A stretch of DNA of 33,819 nt from JAQVEM01 sp964610315 (GTDB lineage Bacteria; Actinomycetota; Humimicrobiia; Humimicrobiales; Humimicrobiaceae): assembly GCA_964610315.1 (NCBI GenBank), contig CAZSVM010000022.1, positions 1-33,819 of the forward strand, read 5' to 3'. The first letter of the stretch is position 1, and each line of letters opens with the position of its first letter. The translations under genes were made by a program, and so were the position numbers. Below the pieces are notes generated by a model that saw nothing but the letters and a program-made list of their open reading frames with translations, was not told the origin of the DNA and did not search any database. Positions 7,915 to 16,581 of the stretch are shown here, in pieces.

Positions 7915-8484
7915 ATGAATGTTTTAGGTATTTCAGGAACCCCCAGGGTAAATGGAAATAGTGCTATATTAATTGATTATGCATTAAACCCCTTTAAAAA
8001 AGATGGATGGAGCATAAAACATTTAAAGATGAGCGAATTGGTTGTCCAGCCCTGTGATGGATGTGAAAAATGTCTTGATTCAGGAAAATGTATAATAAAT
8101 GATGATATGCACTTTTTTTATGAAGCATTTGATTGGTGCGATGCATTAGTTATAGCAAGTCCGGTATATTCTAGAAATATTTGTTCTCAGTTATTAGCGG
8201 TGTTGGATAGATACCATGGAGTATATAAAAAAAGACTTTTAGAGGGGAAAGTTGGTGGAGCTATCGCTGTTGGCCGTGGCACTTGTGGAGGACAAGCTAT
8301 TACAATAACCGCAATTTATAACTGGATGTTATCATGTGGAATGATTTGTGTTCCTGGTGAGTTAAACGGTGTAACAGCTGTTGCTTCAGAACCTGGTGAT
8401 ATTTTAAAACAAGAGAAAAGATTAAAACAAGCAGAGATATTGGGTGAAAATATACTAAAGGTTGCTAAAAAACTGTCTATATAA
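7915..8484 (+). CDS. Iron-sulfur flavoprotein (Isf-like, flavodoxin/NADPH-dependent FMN reductase family)
   Basis: The N-terminus MNVLGISGTPRVNGNS is the FMN phosphate-binding loop of the NADPH-dependent FMN reductase fold. Cysteines C47, C50, C53 and C59 make a compact CX2CX2CX5C motif, as in Methanosarcina iron-sulfur flavoprotein, which binds a [4Fe-4S] cluster and FMN and reduces O2 or peroxide with ferredoxin electrons. Next come INDDMHFFYEAFDWCDALVIASPVYSR and a glycine-rich VGRGTCGGQ. At 189 residues it is typical. AGGAG lies about ten bases before the ATG. The gene is alone between repeat copies 2 and 3, and a related gene lies at 30312. Electron partner and substrate are not identified. 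Confidence 0.85.
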   Translation: MNVLGISGTPRVNGNSAILIDYALNPFKKDGWSIKHLKMSELVVQPCDGCEKCLDSGKCIINDDMHFFYEAFDWCDALVIASPVYSRNICSQLLAVLDRYHGVYKKRLLEGKVGGAIAVGRGTCGGQAITITAIYNWMLSCGMICVPGELNGVTAVASEPGDILKQEKRLKQAEILGENILKVAKKLSI

Positions 8485-8525
8485 TTTCTCAGATTCATTT
8501 TTAATCTTCTTTGAATATAAACCAG

Positions 8526-8574
8526 GAAATTATATTCTATTCTGTGTAGAAATCTGCTTACAGGCTAACTCCAA
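8526..8574 (+). repeat. rnpB 3'-end repeat, copy 3
   Basis: GAAATTATATTCTATT (8526-8541), a 16-base spacer, then TTACAGGCTAACTCCAA (8558-8574), identical over these 17 bases to the rnpB end. It lies between the flavoprotein gene and the 3' end of the GGDEF/HD-GYP gene. Bases after the match differ from copies 1 and 2. Confidence 0.8.
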
Positions 8575-8630
8575 CTATTTTGGTTACGTAATACTGTTGT
8601 TTTCCATTAAAGATTCTCTCCAGCTGGTGT

Positions 8631-10790
8631 TTACTTGATCTTTCCCTTCTCAATGAGTTTCACGAACTTTTGTGCTAATTTGGGGTCGAATTGTTTTCCC
8701 ATATTACGTCGCATTTCACCAAGGGCTTCCTCGACTGTTAAGGCTTTACGATGGGGTCGGTCTGTAGTCATAGCCGAGAATGCATCAGCCAGAGCTAGGA
8801 TTCTGGAGAGTAATGGAATCTTATCACCTTTTAAGCCTGAGGGGTATCCTTTACCATCATATCGCTCATGGTGATGTAATAGGGCCTGGAATACTGTTTC
8901 CGTTTGCGGGAGTTGCTGTAAGATTATAAATCCTAGACGAGGATGCTCCTGGACTATCTTCCATTCCTCCGGAGTGAATGGTCCAGGCTTATTAAGGATA
9001 CTAGCGGGGATACCTATCTTGCCTATATCGTGAAGCTTGCCTGCGATCTCGAGAGCACTTATCTCTTCCTTGGATAGCTGTATCTCTCGTGCCAGGGTAC
9101 AAGCACGCCTGACTACTTCCTGAGAGTGCTTAAGGGTATAATTATCCTTACTGTCTACCGCCATTAACAATCTCATTATCATATCGAAAGGAGCAGTAGT
9201 TTCTTTAGCTACTTTTTCCGGGTTGGTTGTCAGCGAAGCGAACTGCCCTCCACCTGCCAATTTTGCTCTATACAGGGCAGCGTCAGCTAGGGAGAAGAGT
9301 CGTTCGGCCTTCTTACCATCTGAAGGATAAGAAGCGGTACCTATACTTACGGTGATTGGTAATTTAGTTCCGTTTGGTGCTGAAAAGGGATTCTTCTTTA
9401 GAGTGACCAGGATTCTCTCGGCAATACGAGCTGCAGCCGAGGTGTCAGTCTCAAGAAGAATGACAGCAAACTCATCTCCTCCATATCTTCCCACCAAATC
9501 AATATCCCGACATGAGGTTAGGATAGCCTGAGCTACATTGCAAATAACCTTATCCCCTGATGAATGGCCATAGGTATCGTTAAATAACTTAAAGTTATCT
9601 ATGTCAATCATCAAGGCAGATACTTGTCGATGGAAACGGTGTGCTCGGACCAATTCGGTCTGAAAGCGTTCATCGAGATAGCGTCTGTTCCAAACTCCGG
9701 TCAAGTGATCAGTGGTTGCCAGTCGTTTAGTCTCCTCGTAGAGGCGGGAGTTCTCGATAGCGACGGCTGCCTGATCAGCCAGGAGGGAGAGTAAGTTACG
9801 TTCCTCTTTGCTGAATATATGGGGTTGGAGAAAGACCAGGTTTAGAACGCCTGTAAATCCCCATTTTCCTCTTAAAGGAAATCCAGCAACTGATTGTACT
9901 CCCCATTTTCTTGCCTCGGGTGTGGAATAAAGAGGATGGTCGGTTGCTTTCTCGATAACCACGGGCTTTTGCGTTTTAAACACAGTGGCGGTTAGTCCTG
10001 TCTTTCTAGGCCAGGTTACAGGATGTTTCTTGGCATGCGGTGGCCAGGCAGCCGCACGCTCCGTGAATTTATTGGTTTTTGGGTCAAGGGAGAATATGTG
10101 GACGTAGTCTCCGTTTGTAAGTTCCAGAGTACTCTCTGCAATACCTTGAAGAAGGTTGGAGAGGTCTAAGGAAGAGGTTAGTTCCATCCCTACTTTTTGG
10201 AGAGTGGTCATCTCCTTTAAATGTCTTTGCACCTCATTGTATAACCGGGCATTCTCGATAGCAATGGCAGCATGGCTGGCAATAGTGGATAGAAGTTCGA
10301 TAGTATGATTATCGTAGATATCTTCACGCTCGTAATTTTGAACTGCTAGAACGCCGATCACCTTGGCACCAATGGCGATTGGAACTCCGGCATAGCTTTT
10401 AGCTCTCTTGTCTCTAGTGATGATACCCAGTCTGTCATATGTTGCCTTCACTTCTCCCCGGATGAGGAGAGGCTTTTTGGTGAGGATTACATACTCCGTC
10501 CGACCTTTGCCAAACCTACGTCGTTTTTCTCCTTGTGGTCGTGGCTGTCCATGCAACATGTTGATGACATTGTACAGTTCTTCTTTCTCTCGGTCATAGA
10601 GGGCGATATAAAAATCGGAGATCTCTATCACTCGACAGGTCTGTTTATAGATTAATTCCCATAGTTCATCGAGATTTATAGTGGAAGCGATGGCTCTACC
10701 AATCTCGTTAAGGGTAGAAAGTTCCAAAATTTGGCGTTTTATCTTATCGTATACATCTTTGTTTTTAGTGATATCCCCGCCTTTATTCAT
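8631..10790 (-). CDS. GAF-GAF-GGDEF-HD-GYP cyclic-di-GMP signalling protein
   Basis: A 719-residue protein with both enzymes of c-di-GMP turnover. Two GAF sensor domains (about 30-185 and 205-350) are followed by a diguanylate cyclase domain (about 355-515) with intact GGDEF (437-441) and an RxxD inhibitory site RDID (428-431), then an HD-GYP phosphodiesterase domain (about 535-719) with LHDIGK (HD at 587-588), HHE (640-642) and GYP (648-650). No membrane segments are seen, so it is cytoplasmic and the GAF domains probably bind a small ligand. All key residues are present, so it may be bifunctional. The gene is visibly G+C-richer than its neighbours (31 of 60 bases in the line 9001-9060) and lies between repeat copies 3 and 4, suggesting acquisition. 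It is transcribed alone. Confidence 0.93.
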   Translation of the reverse strand: MNKGGDITKNKDVYDKIKRQILELSTLNEIGRAIASTINLDELWELIYKQTCRVIEISDFYIALYDREKEELYNVINMLHGQPRPQGEKRRRFGKGRTEYVILTKKPLLIRGEVKATYDRLGIITRDKRAKSYAGVPIAIGAKVIGVLAVQNYEREDIYDNHTIELLSTIASHAAIAIENARLYNEVQRHLKEMTTLQKVGMELTSSLDLSNLLQGIAESTLELTNGDYVHIFSLDPKTNKFTERAAAWPPHAKKHPVTWPRKTGLTATVFKTQKPVVIEKATDHPLYSTPEARKWGVQSVAGFPLRGKWGFTGVLNLVFLQPHIFSKEERNLLSLLADQAAVAIENSRLYEETKRLATTDHLTGVWNRRYLDERFQTELVRAHRFHRQVSALMIDIDNFKLFNDTYGHSSGDKVICNVAQAILTSCRDIDLVGRYGGDEFAVILLETDTSAAARIAERILVTLKKNPFSAPNGTKLPITVSIGTASYPSDGKKAERLFSLADAALYRAKLAGGGQFASLTTNPEKVAKETTAPFDMIMRLLMAVDSKDNYTLKHSQEVVRRACTLAREIQLSKEEISALEIAGKLHDIGKIGIPASILNKPGPFTPEEWKIVQEHPRLGFIILQQLPQTETVFQALLHHHERYDGKGYPSGLKGDKIPLLSRILALADAFSAMTTDRPHRKALTVEEALGEMRRNMGKQFDPKLAQKFVKLIEKGKIK

Positions 10791-11223
10791 AAGTCCTTAC
10801 CCTCTTCTAATGATTGTCCTGTAAAGAAACTTTGATGATTGGATTCTATATTTGCTGTGATTCAAGGTTGAAAATTGCTCAAGACTTTGTATTATGTACC
10901 ACATTTTATGCAAAATAACATTAAACTTTAAGCAATGTTAAATCAATTTAATTCTAGCAAATATCACTATATGTGTAAAACTCATCTAAGCTTGAAAAAA
11001 ACAAATATTTTTAAGTTTAATTATTGTTTAGCAACTTAATCTTCTTGCAAGACAAACTAAGAAATTATATCCTATTCAGTATGAAGTTCGGTTTACAGGC
11101 TGGCTTTATAAAATTTGTATAGGGGTCTGCCGGATTCAGTATATTTGTTGCAAATGCCGCTTGATGATAAATATGTATTCCGGTTTGATATTTAAATTAT
11201 TGAATTTCTAGGGGAATGACAAA
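10791..11223. other. Divergent intergenic region with rnpB-tail repeat
   Basis: This 433-base AT-rich stretch separates the divergent GGDEF/HD-GYP and PfkB genes and should hold both promoters; I could not assign them with confidence. Repeat copy 4 lies at 11059-11100. No further gene is seen. Confidence 0.6.
11059..11100 (+). repeat. rnpB 3'-end repeat, copy 4 (shorter)
   Basis: GAAATTATATCCTATT (11061-11076) is identical to copy 2, with the same 16-base spacing to TTACAGGC (11093-11100). The match then stops: the rnpB-like TAACTCC is replaced by TGGCTTT. This is the last copy seen in the window. Confidence 0.7.
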
Positions 11224-12216
11224 ATGTATGACGTAATTACTGTCGGTTCCAATACCGTTGATGCGTTTGTATATACCGATAGATCCCAGACCATATTCAT
11301 AAGAACCAAATACGGGGAGAAAGATTATATTTCTTATCCGGTAGGGTCAAAACTGCTGATAAACGATCTCCATTTTTTTACCGGCGGCGGGGGCACCAAC
11401 ACGGCAGTTGCTCTTTCCCGATTGGGTTTAAAGGTGGCCTATATAGGCAAGGTGGGAAATGATCTGAACAGTGCCATAGTTCTGGAGGAATTGAAAAAAG
11501 AAAATGTAGAATTTTTGGGTGCAGTGTGCCGGGATTCCAGAAAAAAAACCGGTTACTCGGTAGTTCTGGACAGCTTGGAAAAAAGAAGGACCATATTATC
11601 CTACAAAGGCTGCAATGATTACCTGAATTTTTCGGAAATAGACCTGGAAAAAATTAAAACAAAATGGTTCTATATTTCCAGTATGATGGGAGAGTCCTTT
11701 ACCACCATAGAAAAATTAGCGGATTTTGCCTCCAAAAATAATATAAAAATATTATTTAATCCTAGTAATTACCTTTGTGAGAAAGGCAAGAGATATCTGA
11801 AAAATATGCTGGAGAATACCGAAATTCTGATATTGAATAAAGAAGAGGCCTCGCTTCTGGTGGGTAACGGAGAACCCCGGGATAAAATTATGGATTTGAA
11901 AGAACTGGGTCCCAAAATGGTTTTAATAACCGATGGAGAAAACCCTGTTTACGGTATGGATACTAAAAATATTTACTACAAAGTGGATCCCCAGGATATA
12001 AAAGTAATTGAGGCCACCGGAGCCGGGGATAGTTTTTCTGCATCTTTTTTGGGTGGGATTTTAAAAACCGGCGATATAGAATTTTCATTCAGACTTGCTA
12101 TTACAAATTCGCATTCCGTACTGAAATTTAAAGGGGCAAAAGAAAGACTCCTGACCTATGAGCAGGCGTTGGAGGAAATTGATAAAAAACAAATAAATAT
12201 AGAAATAGAAAAATAA
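11224..12216 (+). CDS. PfkB-family carbohydrate kinase
   Basis: A 330-residue ribokinase-fold sugar kinase. The first signature GGGGTNTAVALSRLG lies at 54-68 and the second, ATGAGDSFSASF, at 264-275, where D269 of GAGD is the expected catalytic base. IGKVGND and the substrate-side strands are in order. PfkB enzymes phosphorylate ribose, fructose, 2-keto-3-deoxygluconate, nucleosides or glucose, and the substrate here is not evident. It converges with otsB with only 16 bases between stops and lies in a trehalose neighbourhood, so phosphorylation of a hexose linked to trehalose turnover is a reasonable guess. AGGGGA precedes the ATG. Confidence 0.88.
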   Translation: MYDVITVGSNTVDAFVYTDRSQTIFIRTKYGEKDYISYPVGSKLLINDLHFFTGGGGTNTAVALSRLGLKVAYIGKVGNDLNSAIVLEELKKENVEFLGAVCRDSRKKTGYSVVLDSLEKRRTILSYKGCNDYLNFSEIDLEKIKTKWFYISSMMGESFTTIEKLADFASKNNIKILFNPSNYLCEKGKRYLKNMLENTEILILNKEEASLLVGNGEPRDKIMDLKELGPKMVLITDGENPVYGMDTKNIYYKVDPQDIKVIEATGAGDSFSASFLGGILKTGDIEFSFRLAITNSHSVLKFKGAKERLLTYEQALEEIDKKQINIEIEK

Positions 12217-12232
12217 GTTAAAATTTTTAGAA

Positions 12233-12979
12233 TTATAATAAAGGCAGAAGATACTCCAAAAAATCATATACATCGTTTACATTTTTAAGAAAATATTCAG
12301 CATTTATTATTTCGGTACTGCTGTTTCCCACTTTTATATTAATTCCGTTTTGGTTCCGTTCAAAAAGGAATTTATCGGTAACATCATCGCCTATACAGAT
12401 ATTGATTGAGGGCTCCGGATTTTTATATTTTTTTCTAATAGCTTCAAAAGCCCTGCCCTTATTTATGCCTTTGGGTTTTACTTCTATTACTTTATTCATC
12501 TTAAGATAGTCTAACGGTTTGTCTTTAATAAAGCTGTCTATTAAACCGGTAATGGTATGCAGGTAAATAAGGTCATCTCCTCTGCATTTCCTGTAGTGGA
12601 CCGCAAAAGATTCTTTCTTGTCTTCCAGGCGGAAACAGTTGATGTCCTTTATTATTTTTGATACCTGTTCCCTTAGATTTTTGATAAAGTGTAAAGTTTC
12701 TCTAACTCCATCCGTTAACCTGATATTGGAATTTTTATATTTAATCTGTGCGCCGTGAATACCGACCCAGTTTATTTTTTGAATATCTATACCGGTAAAG
12801 AATTTGAGGAGATTGCCAACGGTGCGGCCTGAAATAATAGTAAGAATCAGATTATCTTTTAAGATTAATCTGGATATAAGGTTTTTGACTTTATCGGTAG
12901 GAATTGCATCATCATGATCATCTTTAAACTCCACCAGGGTTCCATCATAATCCAGGAAAAGAAATATATAGCTACTCAC
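12233..12979 (-). CDS. otsB: Trehalose-6-phosphate phosphatase
   Basis: OtsB removes phosphate from trehalose 6-phosphate. HAD-superfamily motifs are all present: motif I DYDGT (D10 nucleophile, D12), motif II SGR, motif III Lys in KGINKGRAF, and motif IV IGDDVTD; the cap carries AVHYRKCRGDD. The given start is a GTG without a proper Shine-Dalgarno. A better-placed AAAGGTGA lies upstream, and the frame is open back to an ATA codon at 13027, which would add 16 residues (about LKDNPDEILPRLK) that look natural before the first strand. The gene lies downstream of otsA in the same direction. Confidence 0.92.
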   Translation of the reverse strand: MSSYIFLFLDYDGTLVEFKDDHDDAIPTDKVKNLISRLILKDNLILTIISGRTVGNLLKFFTGIDIQKINWVGIHGAQIKYKNSNIRLTDGVRETLHFIKNLREQVSKIIKDINCFRLEDKKESFAVHYRKCRGDDLIYLHTITGLIDSFIKDKPLDYLKMNKVIEVKPKGINKGRAFEAIRKKYKNPEPSINICIGDDVTDKFLFERNQNGINIKVGNSSTEIINAEYFLKNVNDVYDFLEYLLPLL

Positions 12980-13041
12980 CTTTAACCGGGGTAAAATTTC
13001 ATCCGGATTATCTTTGAGATATTTTATTTATATCACCTTTA

Positions 13042-14470
13042 TTAAGAGATTTCTTTATAGTAATTTAAAAAATTGTTGGCCCAATGGAATACGTTATTTT
13101 CCTTCACAATTTTCCTTAATTCGAACATCATTTTTTTTCTGGTATTCCAGTGCAGGCTAAGTGCGGTATGAATGCTCTCTGCTACTTCTTCTATATCATA
13201 TGGATTTACCATAATAGCATACTTGCTCATCTCTTCGGCGGCTCCTGCAAATTTACTCAGGATTAAAGCCCCGTTTCCTTCTACCTTGCAGCTTACATAT
13301 TCCTTGGCGATTAAATTCATACCGTCTCTTAAAGGGGTTACCAGGCATATATCCGCAGCTTTATAAAAAGCAGCCAGTTTAGGCTGGGGTATTGATTTAT
13401 ATAAATAGTGTATGGGAACCCAGAACTCTTCGGCAAATTTTCCATTGATTCTGCCTACCAGTTTATCTATCTCTTCTTTTAAAATGATGTATTCTTTAAT
13501 CTTGGCCCGACTGGGGACCGATATCTGGATAAAAATTATTTTTTTCTTATAGGAGGGATATTTGATAAGGAATCTTTCGATGGAAAGCAGCCTTTCTTTT
13601 ATGCCTTTTGTATAGTCAAGCCTTTCCACACTGATTACCAGCCTTATATTGCTGTCGATCTTTTTAATATTTTTCAAAAATTTATTTATCTGCCCTTTTC
13701 CTCTTTGCCAGATTATTGAATCTTTCAAAATCTATACTTATGGGGAAATTCTTTACGTTTATAATTCTCTCTTTATAAAGAACATTACTTTTTTTAAAAT
13801 CTACTCTGGCATTCAGCAATTCCCTGCAGCAGGCTAAAAAATTTATTCTATCTTCATTGGTTTGAAAACCCAGCAGATTACATCCCAGCAGGCCGTTCAG
13901 TATCTGTTTATTCCAGGGAAGAACTCTGAATATCTCATAATTGGGAAATGGAATATGAAGGAAAAAAAGTATTTTTAATGCAGGATTGACCGCTCTCAGC
14001 ATATCAGGCAGCAGGGTCAGATGATAATCATGTATCCAGATAAGATTATCTTCGGTGGCTTCCTGCAATATGTTATTGCAAAATTTCTTGTTTACCGAAA
14101 CATAGGTTTTCCAGTAATCCAGATTAAAATGGCTCTGAAAAATAAATCCGTGAAATAAGGGCCAGATTGACCGGTTGGAAAAGCCATGATAATAATCTCT
14201 TATTTCTTTTTTACTTAGATTTACACATTGCACAGAGTAGGTAGTATTACCACATTCATCCGAAATACAAACCTTTCTGTTTCCCGGAATGCGCTCACCG
14301 GTTTGACCGTCCCAGCCTATCCATAATCCGCCATTTTTGGAAAGGATGGGGTCCAGGGCAGTAACCAGGCCGCTGATGCTTTTTTTATATTTGATATCCC
14401 CGTTACTTAAAGAAAGGTTACAGGGTATACGGTTGGATACTATTATGATTTTGTTTGAAATTTTTGCCAT
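13042..14470 (-). pseudogene. otsA: Trehalose-6-phosphate synthase, frameshifted
   Basis: OtsA (family GT20) joins UDP- or ADP-glucose to glucose 6-phosphate. Two frames together make one full-length protein of about 475 residues. The first (14470 to 13682) holds IVSNRIP, GGLWIGWDGQTGE and WIHDYHLTLLPDMLR. The second (to 13042) holds VERLDYTKGIKERL and TPLRDGMNLIAKEYVSC. The break lies in the run at 13693-13699 (AAAAGGG on the coding strand): removing one base there joins NNLAKRK to GQINKFLKN without loss. This is either a sequencing or assembly indel or a true recent mutation; the rest of the gene shows no decay. It needs a +1 (or -2) shift, so a classic -1 slippery site does not explain it. 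otsB follows 14 to 62 bases downstream, depending on its start. Confidence 0.9.
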
Positions 14471-14506
14471 GAAAGATATTTCATTTTTTTTTAATCTATT
14501 GGTAAT

Positions 14507-14534
14507 ATTATAAATGATGACGCCTATATTACAA
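14507..14534 (-). promoter_or_regulatory. Probable otsA promoter
   Basis: On the minus strand TTGTAA (14529-14534) and a perfect TATAAT (14507-14512) are 16 bases apart, 37 bases upstream of the otsA ATG, in the divergent region shared with the DUF5752-like gene. Confidence 0.5.
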
Positions 14535-14636
14535 ATTGGTAGTTTTATATATTTTTAAAATATTTGATTTTACTTTTGAATATTATAGAGTAAAATATGC
14601 AGCCGGAAATAATTAGTTTATGGCATAAGAAGTATT

Positions 14637-15287
14637 ATGAAAAATTTTAAATTTTACGATTACACTGTATTAATCAGCCCCACTGGCCAGAAGGCCAGCA
14701 ATTTAAAGGAATTTCTGAATATAATCGAACAGTCCGAAGATAAAGTGATATTTCATCATCTTTACCAATCACACGTAAAGAATAATCTTAAAGTAGGTGA
14801 ATTCCCCAACGATTTTGCTAACTGGGTGGCGTATGAACTGGGAGATATAGCTCTGGCAGAGAAGCTGGCAAATTTCGATCCTTATGATTACAAGACTGTA
14901 GCGGAAGCGAAAGAAGTATTGATAGAAATAATAGAAGAACATATGTGGGATCTTCCCACCGTCCCCTGGGTCAGGGCCGGTTCCGAATTTTATTTCTCCA
15001 GTGCTACTACTATAGTTATTCCGCTGGAAATAGAAGTTTCAAATTTAAAAGATTTCAGGAATGCACTGAATGATATTCCAAACAGTTCTCTTTATTTTCA
15101 CTTTTATGAAGCCAGAAAAATAAAAAAAGAAAAAGCACATGATGATTTTTCTCGCTGGATAGAAGACAATTTTGATCGGGAGGAATTGGTAAGGAAAATA
15201 AGAGAAATTGATTTTTATTTCTTTGGTGTGGAAGAAGTAAGACAGAAATTAATAAACATCCTGGATGAGGATCTAAAGAAGGTTTAA
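14637..15287 (+). CDS. DUF5752-like protein with internal duplication
   Basis: A 216-residue soluble protein of unknown function. It resembles DUF5752 proteins that I recall beside trehalose synthase genes, but the family name is from memory. Two halves are clearly related: residues 21-47 (SNLKEFLNIIEQ..., HHLYQSHV) align with 135-161 (SNLKDFRNALND..., FHFYEARK), and 56-103 (DFANWVAYELGD..., EAKEVLIEIIEE) with 167-213 (DFSRWIEDNFDR..., EVRQKLINILDE). No catalytic motif is visible. It lies two bases before treT, so the two should be translated together, and a regulatory or partner role for TreT is the natural inference. A TAAAAT with an upstream TTTACT may be its promoter. Confidence 0.65.
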   Translation: MKNFKFYDYTVLISPTGQKASNLKEFLNIIEQSEDKVIFHHLYQSHVKNNLKVGEFPNDFANWVAYELGDIALAEKLANFDPYDYKTVAEAKEVLIEIIEEHMWDLPTVPWVRAGSEFYFSSATTIVIPLEIEVSNLKDFRNALNDIPNSSLYFHFYEARKIKKEKAHDDFSRWIEDNFDREELVRKIREIDFYFFGVEEVRQKLINILDEDLKKV

Positions 15288-15289
15288 GT

Positions 15290-16540
15290 ATGGTCAGCCT
15301 TAAAGATTACCGGGACATTATCGGTAAGAGAAATATCAAACAGATTGAATTACTGGCCCGTCTGTCTAAAAATAAAAAAGTAGTAATGGTAAATTCCACC
15401 AGAGATGGGGGAGGAGTGGCAGAAATACTGCAGAGGTTGGTGCCTCTGCTGAATGAGCTCGAAATTAACTGCAGATGGGAGGTAATAAAAGGTAATAATG
15501 GTTTTTTCAATATAACCAAGAATATCCACAATGCACTGCAGGGTAAAAGGACCAAGTTTTCCAGCGAGGATCTGGAGAAATACAGGAAAGTAAATGAAGA
15601 AAATGCCGGAAACCTGAACCTGGATGCCGATATAGTTATTATACATGATCCACAACCTCTGCCGCTGGTAGATTTTTACCCCAATAATAAGGCTAAATGG
15701 GTATGGAGATGCCATATCGATATGTCAAAACCTGATCTGTACTTATGGAAATTCTTAAGAAAATATTTAATGGAGTATCATGCCAGTATATTTTCAATTG
15801 CCAAATTCTCAAAAAGTCTTCCTCATCCACAGTATCTTATTGCCCCTTCCATAGACCCTTTAAGCGATAAAAACAGGGAACTTGATGATAAAGAAATAGA
15901 AAATGTTCTTAAAACCTACAATATCACTAAAGAAAAGCCCATAATACTCCAGGTTTCAAGGTTTGATAGATTCAAAGATCCTATCGGAGTGATAGAAGCT
16001 TTCCGTCTGGTTAAAAAAGAATTAAATTGCCAGCTTATTCTGGCAGGAGGTACTGCCAGCGATGACCCGGAAGGGGAAGCGGTATTACAGGAAGTAAGGA
16101 AGGAAGCAGAGGGAGATCCCGATATTCATATTTTACTGCTGGAACCCAAGAGTGACATCGAAATAAATGCCCTGCAGAGAATTGCAGATGTAATAATTCA
16201 GAAATCGCTAAAGGAAGGTTTTGGTTTAACTGTTACCGAAGCAATGTGGAAGGGAAAACCGGTAATAGGTGGAGAGGTTGGCGGAATCACTTTACAATTA
16301 CATAATCACAGAACCGGTTTTCTGGTAAATTCGGTCGAGGGGACGGCATACAGGATAAGATATCTGCTTAACAGACCTTCAGTTTCACATAAGATAGGGG
16401 AACAGGCCAGGAAATTTGTACTGCAGAATTTTTTAATTACCAGACATCTTAAAGATTATCTCTCTCTTTTTAATATAATGGAAAATCCGGGTAAAAATAT
16501 AATATATACTGGCAGAAGTGAAACCGATTTTGAAAAATGA
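15290..16540 (+). CDS. treT: Trehalose synthase (glycosyltransferring), GT4 family
   Basis: TreT reversibly converts NDP-glucose plus glucose to trehalose plus NDP. Seen: the donor/acceptor loop VNSTRDGGGVAEIL (34-47), IHDPQPLPLVDF (118-129), WVWRCHIDMSKP (137-148), SRFDRFKDPIGVIEAF (223-238) and the retaining GT4 signature KSLKEGFGLTVTEAMWKGKP (305-324), where E309 and E317 match the E-x7-E motif. Length 416 is right for the family. It is coupled to the DUF5752-like gene two bases upstream. With otsAB across the intergenic region the cell has two ways to make trehalose, and TreT may work mainly in breakdown. A short C-terminal tail after residue 395 is not conserved in my memory of the family. 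Confidence 0.93.
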   Translation: MVSLKDYRDIIGKRNIKQIELLARLSKNKKVVMVNSTRDGGGVAEILQRLVPLLNELEINCRWEVIKGNNGFFNITKNIHNALQGKRTKFSSEDLEKYRKVNEENAGNLNLDADIVIIHDPQPLPLVDFYPNNKAKWVWRCHIDMSKPDLYLWKFLRKYLMEYHASIFSIAKFSKSLPHPQYLIAPSIDPLSDKNRELDDKEIENVLKTYNITKEKPIILQVSRFDRFKDPIGVIEAFRLVKKELNCQLILAGGTASDDPEGEAVLQEVRKEAEGDPDIHILLLEPKSDIEINALQRIADVIIQKSLKEGFGLTVTEAMWKGKPVIGGEVGGITLQLHNHRTGFLVNSVEGTAYRIRYLLNRPSVSHKIGEQARKFVLQNFLITRHLKDYLSLFNIMENPGKNIIYTGRSETDFEK

Positions 16541-16581
16541 GTTAGGGAGTAAAATATTCCCAAAATGTAGGTTCCGGAAGC

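Noticed and set aside
13693..13699. Programmed frameshifting in otsA.
   Set aside because: The shift needed is +1 or -2, and neither a -1 slippery heptamer at the right phase nor a stop-dependent +1 context was seen; an indel is simpler.
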